64,000 bases of DNA from Proteus vulgaris (GTDB lineage: Bacteria > Pseudomonadota > Gammaproteobacteria > Enterobacterales > Enterobacteriaceae), in the NCBI RefSeq assembly GCF_023100685.1, contig NZ_CP090064.1, positions 1,302,001 to 1,366,000 on the forward strand, in the 5' to 3' direction. The notes below the pieces were generated by a model. That model had not been told where the DNA came from. It saw only the letters and a list, made by a program, of their open reading frames with translations, and did not search any database. Every line of letters begins with the position of its first letter. Position 1 is the stretch's first letter. The position numbers and the translations under genes are program-made. Positions 52,332-63,699 of the stretch are shown here, piece after piece.

Positions 52332-53441
52332 ATGGCTTTTTTATCTTTAAAAAAGCGCGGGAAAGTGCTCACCCTTATTTTAATTGCGGTTGCTATTGTT
52401 GCCTATTTTTTTTGGCCGAAAGAAAATGTACCGTCATATCAAACACAAATCATTACGCGAGGTGAGCTGTCAAAAGAAGTGACAGCAACGGGTAAACTTG
52501 ATGCTGTGCGTAAAGTTGATGTAGGTGCGCAAGTCAGTGGCCAATTACAAACTTTGTTTGTGAAAGAAGGCGATGCGGTTAAAAAGGGAGATTTGTTAGC
52601 GATTATTGATCCTAAAAAAGCGCAAAACGAAGTCACTGAATCTCAAGAAACCAACAATGAGCTTAGAGCAAATCTTCAACAGGCTCAGGCCGAATTACGT
52701 TTAGCGCAACTTACATATCAACGTCAGTTAAAGCTGATTGGTACACATGCCATTGCACAAGATGAGCTTGATCGTACTAAAACTGATGTTGATGTTAAAA
52801 AAGCACGTATTATCACCTATGAAGCGCAGATTAAAAAGAATCAAGCGACCTTAGATACAGCAAAAACTAACCTTCAATATACACGTATCACTGCGCCTAT
52901 GGATGGCATTGTGACGTTTATTAAAACTCTAGAAGGTCAAACCGTCATTGCGGCACAAGAAGCACCAACGATTTTAACTTTAGCAGATTTAGATACGATG
53001 CTAGTAAAGGCGGAAGTATCTGAAGCAGATGTGATTTATTTAAAACCTGATCTTAATGCTTCTTTTACAGTGCTAGGCGCGCCAGATAAAGCTTTTAGTG
53101 GCAAGTTAAAAGATATTCTGCCAACGCCTGAAAAAATTAATGATGCTATTTTTTACTATGCCCGTTTCGAAGTGCCTAATGAACAACATTTACTACGTTT
53201 ACAAATGACCGCGCAAGTTAAAATTCTTATCGAAAATAAGAAAGATGTACTCCTCGTACCGCTTTCTGTCTTAGGTGAAGATGCGGGTATTAATGAATAT
53301 TATGTTGATGTTTTAGTTGATGGTCAGCCAGAAAAACGCACAGTAAAAATAGGTATGCGTACTGATGTTTATGCTGAAGTCCTCAGCGGATTAAAAGAGA
53401 ACGATGAGGTTATTCTGGGTGAAACTTCAGGAGATGCATAA
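52332..53441 (+). CDS. macA: Macrolide efflux periplasmic adaptor MacA
   Basis: The 369-residue membrane-fusion protein has one N-terminal membrane span (~11-27), a biotinyl-lipoyl-like half motif (VDVGAQVSGQLQTLFVKEGD, ~60-80), a coiled-coil hairpin (~95-165) rich in Glu, Gln and Ala, the second lipoyl half (TRITAPMDGIVTFI), and beta-barrel domains. It links the MacB ATPase to TolC and stimulates its ATPase activity. Its stop overlaps the macB start by one base (TAATG). Confidence 0.94.
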   Translation: MAFLSLKKRGKVLTLILIAVAIVAYFFWPKENVPSYQTQIITRGELSKEVTATGKLDAVRKVDVGAQVSGQLQTLFVKEGDAVKKGDLLAIIDPKKAQNEVTESQETNNELRANLQQAQAELRLAQLTYQRQLKLIGTHAIAQDELDRTKTDVDVKKARIITYEAQIKKNQATLDTAKTNLQYTRITAPMDGIVTFIKTLEGQTVIAAQEAPTILTLADLDTMLVKAEVSEADVIYLKPDLNASFTVLGAPDKAFSGKLKDILPTPEKINDAIFYYARFEVPNEQHLLRLQMTAQVKILIENKKDVLLVPLSVLGEDAGINEYYVDVLVDGQPEKRTVKIGMRTDVYAEVLSGLKENDEVILGETSGDA

Positions 53442-55387
53442 TGCCGGCATTATTAGAACTCAATGAGGTTAGTCGCGTATATAGCAATGGTGAAGAAGAA
53501 ACCGTTGTTCTCAATAAAGTCTCATTAACGATTAATGCGGGTGAAATGGTCGCGATTATGGGAGCGTCCGGCTCTGGTAAATCGACCTTAATGAATATCT
53601 TAGGATGTTTGGATAAGCCAAGTAGCGGTGAATATAAAGTTGCAGGTCAAAGTGTTGCACAAATGGAAGGTGATCAACTTGCTGCATTACGTCGCGAACA
53701 CTTTGGGTTTATTTTTCAACGTTATCATTTAATGGCACACTTAAGTGCAGAGCAGAATGTTGAAATTCCAGCCATCTATGCAGATAAAAATGCCACTCAA
53801 CGTAAAGAAAGGGCACGTGAATTATTAACTCGTTTAGGATTAGGCGAGCGTGTTGATTATCGACCTAATCAACTTTCTGGTGGTCAGCAACAACGTGTAA
53901 GTATTGCGCGAGCGTTGATGAATGGTGGTGAGGTTATTCTTGCTGATGAGCCAACTGGTGCATTAGACAGTCATTCAGGTAAAGAAGTAATGGCTATTTT
54001 GAAGCAATTAAATGAACAAGGGCATACAGTTATTATCGTAACGCATGACCCTTTAATTGCAGAACAAGCCGAGCGAATTATCGAAATAAAAGACGGTAAG
54101 ATTATTAGTGATAACCGTCATCAAACAACGACACATAAAGTTAAAAAAGAAACGACACCTGTTTTAACTTCCTCTTATTTGGGACAAATTGTAGGGCGCT
54201 TTACTCAAGCGCTAGAAATGGCTTGGCGTGCCATGGTTGTCAATAAAGTACGTACATTATTGACAATGCTCGGCATTATTATAGGAATTGCTTCTGTCGT
54301 GACGATTATTGTCATTGGTGATGCTGCAAAAAGTATGGTGCTTTCTGATATAAAAGCCATTGGTTCGAATACCATCGATATTTATCCAGGGAAAGATTTC
54401 GGTAGTGATTCCCCTGAAGACAGACAATCATTAACGCTACAAGATGTTTTTGCTTTAAAACAGCAATCTTATGTGCAAGCGGTCACACCACAAGTGCAAT
54501 TTAGCACGCGATTACGCCGTGGAAACCAAGATTCTCCAGCCTCGGTTGCGGGTGTGAGTGAAGATTATTTTATTGTATATGCCATGAAGTTTTCGCAAGG
54601 TCACTCATTTACCCAAGATATGATCCAACGACAAGCTCAGGTTGTTGTAATTGACGAAAATACTCGTCATCGATTTTTCCCAACTAAGAAAGATGTGATT
54701 GGTGAGCAAATTATTATTCGCAATATTCCTTCTACGATTGTCGGAGTTATTGCAGATAAAAAATCAGCTTTTGGTAATGGGCAGTCATTACGTGTTTGGG
54801 TGCCTTATAGTACGTTAAATAGTCGTATTTTAAATCGCTCATATCTTGACAGCATTACGGTAAGAGCAATAGACGGTTATGATGCCAGTGTAGCTGAGCA
54901 ACAAATGATCCGTTTGCTTACGATCAGACATGGTAAAAAAGATATTTTCACTTATAACCTTGATAGTTTTATTAAAGCGGCTGAGAGCACCACGCAAACA
55001 ATGCAATTATTTCTTACACTTGTCGCAGTTATTTCATTAGTGGTTGGTGGCATTGGTGTTATGAATATTATGCTGGTTTCTGTGACTGAAAGAACGCGAG
55101 AAATTGGTATTAGAATGGCGGTTGGTGCGAGGGCGAGTGACGTGATGCAACAATTTCTCATTGAATCTGTTCTGGTTTGTTTAGTAGGGGGTGTGTTAGG
55201 AATTGCTCTTTCGTTTAGTATTGCAATGATTGCAAGCGTAATGTTACCGGATTGGCATTTTGTATTCCAACCTATTGCATTAATCAGTGCTTTCATTTGT
55301 TCAACTGCTATTGGGGTTATTTTCGGATTTTTACCGGCAAGGAGTGCTGCAAAAATGAATCCCATTGATGCATTAGCCAGAGAATAA
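53441..55387 (+). CDS. macB: Macrolide ABC exporter MacB
   Basis: This 648-residue ABC half-transporter has an N-terminal ATPase (~1-225) with Walker A GASGSGKST (41-49), signature [10 protein letters not shown] (~146-155), Walker B VILADEP and THDP H-loop. The rest is a MacB-type membrane domain: first span ~275-300, a large periplasmic domain (~300-525), and three more spans near the C-terminus with MNIMLVSVTERTREIGIRMA. With MacA and TolC it exports macrolides, peptides and haem-related compounds. Confidence 0.95.
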   Translation: MPALLELNEVSRVYSNGEEETVVLNKVSLTINAGEMVAIMGASGSGKSTLMNILGCLDKPSSGEYKVAGQSVAQMEGDQLAALRREHFGFIFQRYHLMAHLSAEQNVEIPAIYADKNATQRKERARELLTRLGLGERVDYRPNQLSGGQQQRVSIARALMNGGEVILADEPTGALDSHSGKEVMAILKQLNEQGHTVIIVTHDPLIAEQAERIIEIKDGKIISDNRHQTTTHKVKKETTPVLTSSYLGQIVGRFTQALEMAWRAMVVNKVRTLLTMLGIIIGIASVVTIIVIGDAAKSMVLSDIKAIGSNTIDIYPGKDFGSDSPEDRQSLTLQDVFALKQQSYVQAVTPQVQFSTRLRRGNQDSPASVAGVSEDYFIVYAMKFSQGHSFTQDMIQRQAQVVVIDENTRHRFFPTKKDVIGEQIIIRNIPSTIVGVIADKKSAFGNGQSLRVWVPYSTLNSRILNRSYLDSITVRAIDGYDASVAEQQMIRLLTIRHGKKDIFTYNLDSFIKAAESTTQTMQLFLTLVAVISLVVGGIGVMNIMLVSVTERTREIGIRMAVGARASDVMQQFLIESVLVCLVGGVLGIALSFSIAMIASVMLPDWHFVFQPIALISAFICSTAIGVIFGFLPARSAAKMNPIDALARE

Positions 55388-55406
55388 TTCAAACAATAAG
55401 ATAAAG

Positions 55407-55431
55407 GCCCTTAAGTATATTAAGGGCTTTT
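55407..55431 (+). terminator. Terminator after macB
   Basis: An 8-bp stem GCCCTTAA/TTAAGGGC with a 5-nt loop and a T tail, 19 bp after the macB stop. Confidence 0.85.
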
Positions 55432-55522
55432 ATTTGAATGAATAAGGTATCTTTCTGACTGAAAATACCCGACTTCATTGGGTAAAAGGTATTATCAGGT
55501 TTATCTATACTGTGCGTATCTT

Positions 55523-55732
55523 CTATTCAATGATAGGAATGATAAGGTCAGCATGGTCACCTTTAGGCCCTTTTATCGTGCTATAATTAACTTTCTGCCC
55601 CGCTTTAAGTGTGCGGTAGCCTTCCATTCTAATTGTTGAATAGTGGGCAAAAATATCCTCGCCACCTTTTTCTGGGGTAATAAAACCAAAGCCCTTAGCG
55701 TTATTGAACCACTTTACTGTACCTGTCTCCAT
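55523..55732 (-). CDS. cspD: Cold-shock-like protein CspD
   Basis: This 69-residue single cold-shock domain carries RNP1 KGFGFI and RNP2 DIFAHY, and starts METGTVKWFNNAKG like E. coli CspD (74 residues). CspD is stationary-phase induced, binds single-stranded DNA and blocks replication. The divergent neighbour clpS-clpA encodes part of the Clp/Lon-linked proteolysis that governs CspD in other bacteria. The C-terminal tail is shorter than in E. coli. Confidence 0.94.
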   Translation of the reverse strand: METGTVKWFNNAKGFGFITPEKGGEDIFAHYSTIRMEGYRTLKAGQKVNYSTIKGPKGDHADLIIPIIE

Positions 55733-56020
55733 ACTTAGCTTCTCTCATATACTTGTATTTATTTGTTTAACATCACTTTCAGTATATTTACTGAGCTGTT
55801 CATAAAACATACTCTATTTTATTGTTTCAGTCGTCAAGAGGTGAAAGGGACAGAAAGTGTTTCGATAAGGTGAAATTTTGATGTAGCTAACGCTTTGTTA
55901 TTTTTTGGATGTAAAAAGAGGGAATAAAAAAGCGTTGATAGGCAGACTTTCCTGTGAGATGGTAAACTAAATGTCATAATTGAAAGTGACGTTTAACAAA
56001 ACTATGAGTAATGCAAAACA

Positions 56021-56335
56021 ATGGGTCAGTTTGATTTTTTAACAGAAACCACGTTAAGGGATGATGTTCATCAGGTAAATGAGCCACCAGCAATGTATAA
56101 GGTGATCTTGAATAATGATGATTACACCCCCATGGATTTTGTTGTAGAAGTGCTTACGATGTATTTTTTTCTCAGTGAGGAAAAAGCAACACAAATTATG
56201 CTGGACGTTCATCATAAAGGGAAAGGAGTTTGTGGGGTTTATAGTGCGGATATTGCTGAAACGAAAGTGGCACAAGTTAATCTGTATGCAAGAGAAAACG
56301 AATACCCACTTTTATGTACTCTTGAACAAGCATGA
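56021..56335 (+). CDS. clpS: ClpAP adaptor ClpS
   Basis: This 104-residue adaptor delivers N-degron substrates to ClpAP. The core motifs are [20 protein letters not shown], where Asn and Asp bind the N-terminal residue, [21 protein letters not shown], and [13 protein letters not shown], which contacts ClpA. The start at ATG 56021 has only a weak ribosome site. The clpA start lies 31 bp after its stop. Confidence 0.95.
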   Translation: MGQFDFLTETTLRDDVHQVNEPPAMYKVILNNDDYTPMDFVVEVLTMYFFLSEEKATQIMLDVHHKGKGVCGVYSADIAETKVAQVNLYARENEYPLLCTLEQA

Positions 56336-56365
56336 TCCGGTTAGTCTTTTAAGGAGGAGGTGCTT

Positions 56366-58657
56366 ATGCTTAATCACGAATTAGAGCTGAGTCTTAATGT
56401 TGCATTCGCGAAAGCCCGTGATAACAGACACGAATTTATGACTGTAGAGCACCTGTTGTTGGCGCTATTAAGTAATAAATCGGCACGCGAAGCATTGGAA
56501 GCTTGTAAAGTCGATCTGGCAGTCTTACGCGAAGAACTTGAAGTCTTTATTCGTAAAACAACCCCTATTTTGCCTGAAAATGTAGACAGAGAAACACAAC
56601 CAACGCTGAGTTTTCAGCGTGTATTACAGCGTGCTGTTTTTCATGTTCAATCATCAGGCAAAAATGAAGTCTCTGGCGCTAATGTGCTGGTGGCTATTTT
56701 TAGTGAACAAGAATCTCACGCAGCTTACTTATTACGTAAACATGACGTTAGTCGCCTTGATGTTGTGAATTTTATTTCTCATGGTATTTCAAAAGAAGAT
56801 CAACAAAACGAAGATCTTTCTGACATGAATGATATGAACGCACAATCTCAGCAAGAGATGCCTCAAGGTGACGATCATATGGATAATTTTACAACTAACC
56901 TTAATCAGTTAGCACGCCAAGGTAAAATAGATCCTTTGATTGGGCGTCAAGCTGAATTAGAACGAACCATTCAAGTATTATGTCGTCGTCGCAAAAATAA
57001 CCCATTATTAGTAGGTGAATCAGGCGTCGGTAAAACGGCAATTGCAGAAGGGCTTGCATGGCGTATTGAGCAAGATGATGTTCCTGACGTTATGAAAGGC
57101 TACACTATTTACTCACTAGATATTGGTTCGCTATTAGCGGGAACGAAATATCGTGGTGATTTCGAAAAACGTTTTAAAGCGTTACTTAAAACCCTTGAAA
57201 AAGATGAGAAAAGCATCTTATTTATTGATGAGATCCACACCATTATTGGTGCAGGTGCTGCATCAGGTGGGCAGGTAGATGCGGCAAACTTAATCAAACC
57301 TCTGTTATCAGGTGGGCGAATTCGAGTTATAGGTTCTACGACTTATCAAGAATTTAGTAATATTTTTGAAAAAGACAGAGCGCTTGCGCGTCGTTTCCAA
57401 AAAATTGATATAACAGAACCTTCAGCTGATGAAACCGTTTTAATCATCAAAGGGTTGCGTCAGAAATATGAAGCGCACCACGATGTACGTTATACCAATA
57501 AAGCGATTCAGGCCGCGGTGGATTTGTCCGTTAAATACATTACAGATAGACATCTACCAGATAAAGCCATTGATGTTATTGATGAAGCGGGTGCAAAAAC
57601 ACGTTTAATTGCACCAAGTAAACGCAAAAAAACGATCAATGTTTCTGATATTGAATCAGTAGTTGCTAAAATTGCACGTATCCCTGAAAAAACGGTATCT
57701 AGTAGTGATAAATCGATACTGAAAAATCTCGATAACCAATTAAAAATGTTGGTATTTGGTCAAGATCCTGCAATTCATGCATTATCTGAAGCCATTAAAA
57801 TGAGTCGAGCAGGCTTAGGCCAAGATAACAAACCAGTAGGCTCATTCTTATTTGCTGGCCCAACTGGGGTAGGTAAAACAGAAGTTACTGTACAATTAGC
57901 GAAAGCGTTGAATGTTAAATTACTGCGCTTTGATATGTCTGAATATATGGAACGACATACTGTTAGCCGTTTAATTGGTGCGCCTCCTGGTTATGTTGGT
58001 TTTGATCAAGGCGGATTATTAACCGATGCAGTAATCAAAAATCCGTATTCTGTTGTATTGCTTGATGAAATTGAAAAAGCACATCCAGATGTGTTCAATA
58101 TTCTGCTACAAGTCATGGATAACGGCACATTAACAGATAACAATGGCCGCAAAGCCGATTTCCGTAATGTTATTTTAGTAATGACGACTAATGCGGGTGT
58201 GCGTGAAACGCAGCGTAAGTCGATTGGATTTACAGAGCAAGATAATAGCACCGATGCTATGGCGGAAATTAAAAAAGCGTTCTCACCTGAATTCCGTAAC
58301 CGTTTAGATAACATTATTTGGTTTAATGCGTTATCACCTGAAATTATCTCTATGGTAGTGGATAAATTTATTGTTGAGCTACAAGTACAGCTAGATGATA
58401 AAGGGGTATCGCTAGAAGTTAGTCAAGAAGCACGCCAATGGTTGTGTGATAAAGGCTATGATAAAGCGATGGGCGCAAGACCGATGGCGCGTGTGATCCA
58501 AGAAAATCTGAAAAAACCATTAGCTAACGAAATTTTATTTGGATCTCTTGTTAATGGTGGTTCAGTTTCTGTCATATTAGATAAACTAGCAGGTAAGTTA
58601 AGCTACGAGTTTGTCAGTCAAGAAAAGCTGGCTAAGAACGAAGATACCGTTATCTAA
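56366..58657 (+). CDS. clpA: ATP-dependent Clp protease ATPase subunit ClpA
   Basis: This 763-residue AAA+ unfoldase has an N domain (~1-145) with two Clp repeats; a D1 ATPase with Walker A GESGVGKT (217-224) and Walker B ILFIDE; and a D2 ATPase with GPTGVGKT (~495) and [15 protein letters not shown] placed the start at ATG 56366 ([10 protein letters not shown], as in E. coli), not the GTG at 56360, which lies inside a very strong AAGGAGGAGG ribosome site (56351-56360). It unfolds substrates into ClpP, which is not encoded here. Confidence 0.96.
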   Translation: MLNHELELSLNVAFAKARDNRHEFMTVEHLLLALLSNKSAREALEACKVDLAVLREELEVFIRKTTPILPENVDRETQPTLSFQRVLQRAVFHVQSSGKNEVSGANVLVAIFSEQESHAAYLLRKHDVSRLDVVNFISHGISKEDQQNEDLSDMNDMNAQSQQEMPQGDDHMDNFTTNLNQLARQGKIDPLIGRQAELERTIQVLCRRRKNNPLLVGESGVGKTAIAEGLAWRIEQDDVPDVMKGYTIYSLDIGSLLAGTKYRGDFEKRFKALLKTLEKDEKSILFIDEIHTIIGAGAASGGQVDAANLIKPLLSGGRIRVIGSTTYQEFSNIFEKDRALARRFQKIDITEPSADETVLIIKGLRQKYEAHHDVRYTNKAIQAAVDLSVKYITDRHLPDKAIDVIDEAGAKTRLIAPSKRKKTINVSDIESVVAKIARIPEKTVSSSDKSILKNLDNQLKMLVFGQDPAIHALSEAIKMSRAGLGQDNKPVGSFLFAGPTGVGKTEVTVQLAKALNVKLLRFDMSEYMERHTVSRLIGAPPGYVGFDQGGLLTDAVIKNPYSVVLLDEIEKAHPDVFNILLQVMDNGTLTDNNGRKADFRNVILVMTTNAGVRETQRKSIGFTEQDNSTDAMAEIKKAFSPEFRNRLDNIIWFNALSPEIISMVVDKFIVELQVQLDDKGVSLEVSQEARQWLCDKGYDKAMGARPMARVIQENLKKPLANEILFGSLVNGGSVSVILDKLAGKLSYEFVSQEKLAKNEDTVI

Positions 58658-58691
58658 GGATAGCGGTTAACTTACTAAGCCATAAAAGCAT

Positions 58692-58741
58692 ACACCACAG
58701 GTGAGCATCAATAAATGCCTTGCCTGTGGTGTTTTTTTTTC
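58692..58741. terminator. Terminator after clpA
   Basis: A 10-bp stem ACACCACAGG/CCTGTGGTGT around a 21-nt loop, followed by a T10 run on the plus strand; it may also close the infA transcript. Confidence 0.88.
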
Positions 58742-58780
58742 ACCCGTTATATAACAATAACGGGAGAGAACAGATTGGGA

Positions 58781-58999
<219 letters not shown>

Positions 59000-59340
59000 C
59001 TAATCCTCTAAGTTTTAATAACCATATTTTTCAAACGGCAAGATAATGCCGAAAATATTGTCCTATGTAAAGGAATGTTATCGGATAGCAATGGTGTTCA
59101 CCTTGCTATTGCACTTAACATCCTTACCGTGACTTGCGTTTTACTAAGCTAGAGCAAAAGTAATAACAGAAGTCGTAATTCTTTATTTTGTGGTATTTAT
59201 AACAATAAAATAGCAACACACCCTAACCACATAATGGGTGTGTAAGATAAAATTTTTGTATAAACCTTTTTGCATAAATAACAGAATGGCATTCTTAATT
59301 CTGTCTTAAATAAGAAGGGCTTTACAAAAACAAGCAGTGA
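59000..59340. other. infA upstream region and aat downstream region
   Basis: A 341-bp gap with no gene. It contains the infA promoter (minus strand) and weak hairpins that could end the aat transcript: ACAGAAT/ATTCTGT at 59281-59304 and CACACCC/GGGTGTG at 59217-59242. I looked for a tRNA-Ser gene such as E. coli serW near here and did not find one. Confidence 0.5.
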
Positions 59341-60033
59341 TTATAATTCCAACGATTGCTGATACCAACACTTTTTATCAATAATCACTTTTTTCCAGCG
59401 CGATAATGCATTTAAATAATGGTCACGCGAGATCTCACTGGCACCTAACGAGGCAGTATGAGAGTTTAGCACCTGACAATCAAATAGTTGACCCCCATAA
59501 CGAAGAAAATGGTTATAAAAAGCAATAAAGGCACATTTAGAAGCGTTATCTCTGCGACTAAACATCGATTCACCACAAAAAACCGCACCGATATTGACCC
59601 CGTATAATCCACCTACGAGTTCATCGCCTTCCCATACTTCAACAGAATGTGCTTCACCTTGATGATACAGCGCGTCATAACCCTCTTTAATATCAGGGCC
59701 TATCCATGTGCCTTCATCACGAATAGAACAGGCCTCTATCACTGCAGCAAAGGCGTGATTTAAGGTTATTTTATACGGATGATGACGAATAAATTTACGC
59801 AAACTACGCCCAATATGTAAATCACCAGCAGGTAATACAGCTCTTGGATCAGGTGACCACCATAATGGTTCTTCGTAGGGGAAGTACCAAGGGAAGATAC
59901 CTGATTGATATGCAACACGTAATCGAGAAGGGGAGATTTCTCCCCCTATTGCTAATAATCCATTAGGCTCTTTTAATGCTAAATGAGGCTCTGGAAAATC
60001 CAAATCACTATCGTTTAATTGAAACAACGGCAT
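59341..60033 (-). CDS. aat: Leucyl/phenylalanyl-tRNA-protein transferase
   Basis: The 230-residue enzyme adds Leu or Phe to N-terminal Arg or Lys residues, creating N-degrons for ClpS-ClpAP, both encoded ~1-3 kb away. Family motifs are [21 protein letters not shown] (part), [35 protein letters not shown] and [12 protein letters not shown]. It follows cydC with a 1-bp gap, so it belongs to the cydDC-aat transcript. Confidence 0.96.
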   Translation of the reverse strand: MPLFQLNDSDLDFPEPHLALKEPNGLLAIGGEISPSRLRVAYQSGIFPWYFPYEEPLWWSPDPRAVLPAGDLHIGRSLRKFIRHHPYKITLNHAFAAVIEACSIRDEGTWIGPDIKEGYDALYHQGEAHSVEVWEGDELVGGLYGVNIGAVFCGESMFSRRDNASKCAFIAFYNHFLRYGGQLFDCQVLNSHTASLGASEISRDHYLNALSRWKKVIIDKKCWYQQSLEL

Positions 60034-60034
60034 A

Positions 60035-61786
60035 TTATGCCTCGTGAGTCGGAGTTAATAGTGCCTGTCTTTGGTGAAATTTAGCATAATGCCCTTGTTG
60101 TTTTAACAACGAAGCATGAGTGCCTGTTTCAACGATTTTTCCGCCATCCATAACGCAAATTTTATCCATTTTATCTAAACCGTGAAGTCGGTGAGTGATC
60201 ATTAATACAGTTTTGCCCTGACAATGCTGATGTAAGAGAGCTAGGATCTGCTGTTCTGTATCGGCGTCAAGGCCCTCTGTTGGCTCATCAAGCAATATAA
60301 GAGGTGCATTGTGGAGTAGGGCTCTTGCCAGTCCTAAACGTCGCTGTTCGCCCCCTGAGAGCTGTCTACCACCATCGCCCATCCATGCGTTTAATCCTTC
60401 ATCATTTTCCAAAATGTGCCCAAGGCCAACTTGTTGAAGTGCATAGACTAGCTCTTCATCTGTTGCCTCTTCTTTTGCCATAATTAAGTTTTCTCTTAGG
60501 GTATGACTAAAGACATGAACACGCTGAGGAACAACAGACATCATTGAACGCAAAGTCGTTTCATCATAATCGGCAATAGATGAATTATTTAAGCAGATTG
60601 TGCCGTGAGTTGGATCAAAAGCGCGGTTGATTAATTGCAATAGTGTTGATTTACCACAACCTGTTTTTCCTAACAATGCAATGTGTTGTCCTGCTTCAAT
60701 CGTTAAATCTACATGATTAATAACTTGCATCGGTTGAGCTGGATAAGTAAAGCACACATTATGTAGGGTAAGTGAAGCACTCTTTTTTCTTTCTTCTCCT
60801 TTTTCAGGGAAAGTGACATCTGGTTTTTGCTCAATTAAATGAGAAATACGTGTTGCAGATGTCATCACTTGTCCTAAATGTTGGAATGCAACAGTAACAG
60901 GGGCTAAAGACTCAAATGCTGCCAATGCACAGAATGTGAATAAAGCAATTAGGGCTTCAGGCATAAAGCTATGGTCTATCCCATCCGCCGCCAACCATAG
61001 AATTAAGGTTGCAGTCAGCCCTGAGGCGAGGATCATCAATGATTGCGATAACCCTGTTAAGTTTGCTTGTTGTGCTTGTCGGTGTAACCACTTGGTTTCA
61101 AGTTGCGCTAAATTTGCTCTAAAACGAGGTAGCGCACCAAAAACAGTTAGTTCTGCTTGCCCTTGTAACATGCTAGTGAGTACAGTGCGATATTGTCCAC
61201 GTAAATCAGTCAGATCTCGGCCGATAGGTTTACCTGCATAATAGAACACAAAAGGTAAAACAATCAGCAAGGTGAGCATAATGCCACCTAATGTATTAGC
61301 TAAGCGAGCATCAATTAACCCAAGGCCAAACACAATCATCATAATGACGACAAAAGCGGCAATAATAGGTGAGATAACACGAATATAAAGGTGATCTAAT
61401 GTTTCAACATCAGCTACTAAGCGGTTAAGTAACTCACCTTGACGAAAACGTGCAATTCCACCAGGAGAAAGAGGCAATATTTTTTCAAAGGTGAATACCC
61501 GTAAGTGTGATAACACGCGAAATGTTGCATCATGACTAACGAGTCTTTCAAAATAACGGCCCGCAGTACGAAATATCGCTGCACCACGAACTCCTGCAGC
61601 AGGTAGCATATAGTTAAAGCTATAAATCCCCGCAAAACCAGCTAGAGAAGTACCTGCTAAAAACCAACCTGATAGTGTTAAAAGGCCAATGCTCGCCAAT
61701 AAAGTTAAGATAGCAAGAATAATACCTAGCAATAACATAAACCAGTGGCGACGATAGAGTGCGAGAAAAGGAAGCAATACTTTCAT
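60035..61786 (-). CDS. cydC: Glutathione/cysteine ABC exporter subunit CydC
   Basis: This 583-residue ABC half-transporter has six N-terminal spans (~1-310) and a C-terminal ATPase with Walker [10 protein letters not shown], signature [15 protein letters not shown], Walker [13 protein letters not shown] and H-loop ITHRL. The CydDC heterodimer exports cysteine and glutathione to the periplasm and is needed for assembly of cytochrome bd and for periplasmic redox balance. It lies 2 bp after cydD. Confidence 0.95.
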   Translation of the reverse strand: MKVLLPFLALYRRHWFMLLLGIILAILTLLASIGLLTLSGWFLAGTSLAGFAGIYSFNYMLPAAGVRGAAIFRTAGRYFERLVSHDATFRVLSHLRVFTFEKILPLSPGGIARFRQGELLNRLVADVETLDHLYIRVISPIIAAFVVIMMIVFGLGLIDARLANTLGGIMLTLLIVLPFVFYYAGKPIGRDLTDLRGQYRTVLTSMLQGQAELTVFGALPRFRANLAQLETKWLHRQAQQANLTGLSQSLMILASGLTATLILWLAADGIDHSFMPEALIALFTFCALAAFESLAPVTVAFQHLGQVMTSATRISHLIEQKPDVTFPEKGEERKKSASLTLHNVCFTYPAQPMQVINHVDLTIEAGQHIALLGKTGCGKSTLLQLINRAFDPTHGTICLNNSSIADYDETTLRSMMSVVPQRVHVFSHTLRENLIMAKEEATDEELVYALQQVGLGHILENDEGLNAWMGDGGRQLSGGEQRRLGLARALLHNAPLILLDEPTEGLDADTEQQILALLHQHCQGKTVLMITHRLHGLDKMDKICVMDGGKIVETGTHASLLKQQGHYAKFHQRQALLTPTHEA

Positions 61787-61788
61787 AA

Positions 61789-63558
61789 TTAAAGTTCCTC
61801 TTTACGATGAGCAAGAAGACGAGCAAAAGCCCCTTGTTGCTGGCTTAATAACGCATAAGTGCCCGTTTCAATAATTTGACCTTTTTCCATTACCCAAATC
61901 TGATCGTAACCTAATGTTTCTTCCAATAAATGAGTGACAAGCAACGTAGTTTGATTTAATGATGCATTATTGAGTGCATGCATCACACGTTGTTCGCTAT
62001 GGGAATCAAGGCTTGCTGCTGGTTCATCTAGTAATAATAATTGGCAAGGGGATAATAGAGCGCGGGCTACGGCAATTCGTTGTGCTTGACCAACAGAAAG
62101 ACGAGCAGCACTATCGCCAATGACTGTATCTAACCCATCAGGTAAATCGTTAATAAAATCGCTGACATAGGCTTTTTCAATAGCCAGATTAATTTGTTCT
62201 GAACTGGCATTTGGAGCGCTTAAACGTACATTATCAAGTAAAGTTTGTTCAGGTAAATTTGGATTTTGTCCCACCCAACTTAAACATTGACGCCATGCTT
62301 CAGGTGAAAGCTGAGTTAATTCAATACCATTAACTTTTAATGAACCACGATAAGGTAAAAAACCTAAAAGGGCATTTAATAATGAGCTTTTTCCTGCGCC
62401 ACTTTGGCCTACAATCGCAATACGTTGCTGAGGATTAATTGTAAAACTTAATGGGCCTGCTAATTTTACGCCTTGATGTGATAAAACCTCTAGTTCATGT
62501 GCCGTTATTTCAATACTTTCGTTTGCATTGATACGCTCATTACCTGCTAATTGTGGTTTTTCGCCATCAGCCTCTAAAAACTCAACCAGAGACTCTGCTG
62601 CGCCCACGGCTTGCGCTTTTGCATGATAATAAGTACCTAAATCTCGTAAAGGTTGAAAAAATTCAGGAGCAAGGATCAGCGCTAAGAAACCTGAAAAGAG
62701 GGTAACACCCAAACCATAACTACCAAAATTAAGTTCACCTAAGTAAGAAAACCCGAAATAAACAGCAACAACAGCAATAGAAACAGCGGTAAAAAATTCC
62801 AATACGCCAGAAGACAGGAACGCCATTCTTAGCACTTCCATCGTGCGTTTACGGAAGTCTTCTGTTGCTTCAGTAATTTGTTTTACTTCGGCATTACCAC
62901 GGTTAAATAGCCGTAATGTGTCTAATCCTCTTAATCTATCGAGAAAATTACCACTTAAACGACCTAAAGCGAGAAAGTTTCTACGGTTAGCATCTGCTGC
63001 ACCTAAGCCAACTAATGCCATAAATAGCGGGATCAGTGGGGCAGTAAAGAATAAAATTAACCCCGCAACCCAGTTAACAGGGAATAGGGTGATAAGGATA
63101 AGAATAGGCACAATAGCAGAAAGATACATCTGTGGAAGATAACGTGCATAATAATCTTGCATATCTTCAATTTGTTCTAGAATAATTGTTGCCCAGCTTC
63201 CTGCTGGTTTGCCTTTAACCCAAACAGGGCCTAATTCTTCAAGTCTATCAAGGACAATTTTACGAATTTGTTGCCTAACTGCCATACCACAGCGATAACC
63301 AACACGCTCTCGTATAGCCATTACTACTGCACGTAAGATAAAAATACCAATAAGAGTGAGAAAAGTAGGTATATGCGTATCACGGTTAATACTATCCATG
63401 ATAAATGCTTGAAGTAAAACAGCTAATAACCATGCTTGAGCAATAATTAATAAACCGCTTACAACACCTAGGATCATTGATAGCCGTAGCCATCGACGGG
63501 CTGGAGCACTTTGCTGTTTCAGCCATCGAACCAATTCATTTTGTTTAGTTTTATCCAT
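61789..63558 (-). CDS. cydD: Glutathione/cysteine ABC exporter subunit CydD
   Basis: The 589-residue partner of CydC starts at MDKTKQNELVRWLKQQS (ATG 63558), as in E. coli CydD (588 residues); the 11 extra codons of the longer frame are not homologous. It has six spans, then an ATPase with Walker A GQSGAGKSS, signature SVGQAQRIAVARALL (the family's variant of LSGGQ) and Walker B LLLLDEPAASLD. It is first in cydDC-aat. Confidence 0.95.
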   Translation of the reverse strand: MDKTKQNELVRWLKQQSAPARRWLRLSMILGVVSGLLIIAQAWLLAVLLQAFIMDSINRDTHIPTFLTLIGIFILRAVVMAIRERVGYRCGMAVRQQIRKIVLDRLEELGPVWVKGKPAGSWATIILEQIEDMQDYYARYLPQMYLSAIVPILILITLFPVNWVAGLILFFTAPLIPLFMALVGLGAADANRRNFLALGRLSGNFLDRLRGLDTLRLFNRGNAEVKQITEATEDFRKRTMEVLRMAFLSSGVLEFFTAVSIAVVAVYFGFSYLGELNFGSYGLGVTLFSGFLALILAPEFFQPLRDLGTYYHAKAQAVGAAESLVEFLEADGEKPQLAGNERINANESIEITAHELEVLSHQGVKLAGPLSFTINPQQRIAIVGQSGAGKSSLLNALLGFLPYRGSLKVNGIELTQLSPEAWRQCLSWVGQNPNLPEQTLLDNVRLSAPNASSEQINLAIEKAYVSDFINDLPDGLDTVIGDSAARLSVGQAQRIAVARALLSPCQLLLLDEPAASLDSHSEQRVMHALNNASLNQTTLLVTHLLEETLGYDQIWVMEKGQIIETGTYALLSQQQGAFARLLAHRKEEL

Positions 63559-63658
63559 AAGAAAAGATTCAAATCTGCAGGTGAGATACAAAGTATCAGA
63601 AAGGCCAAGGGTAAGTAGTTATACGCTTTGGCAACCAGGCTAGTATGTTACATGGTAA

Positions 63659-63682
63659 AAGGCGCTACTGAAATAGCGCCTT
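63659..63682 (-). terminator. Terminator of trxB
   Basis: A 9-bp stem AAGGCGCTA/TAGCGCCTT with a 6-nt loop and T4 tail on the minus strand, 18 bp beyond the trxB stop. Confidence 0.85.
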
Positions 63683-63699
63683 GAAAGGAAGTGATGATT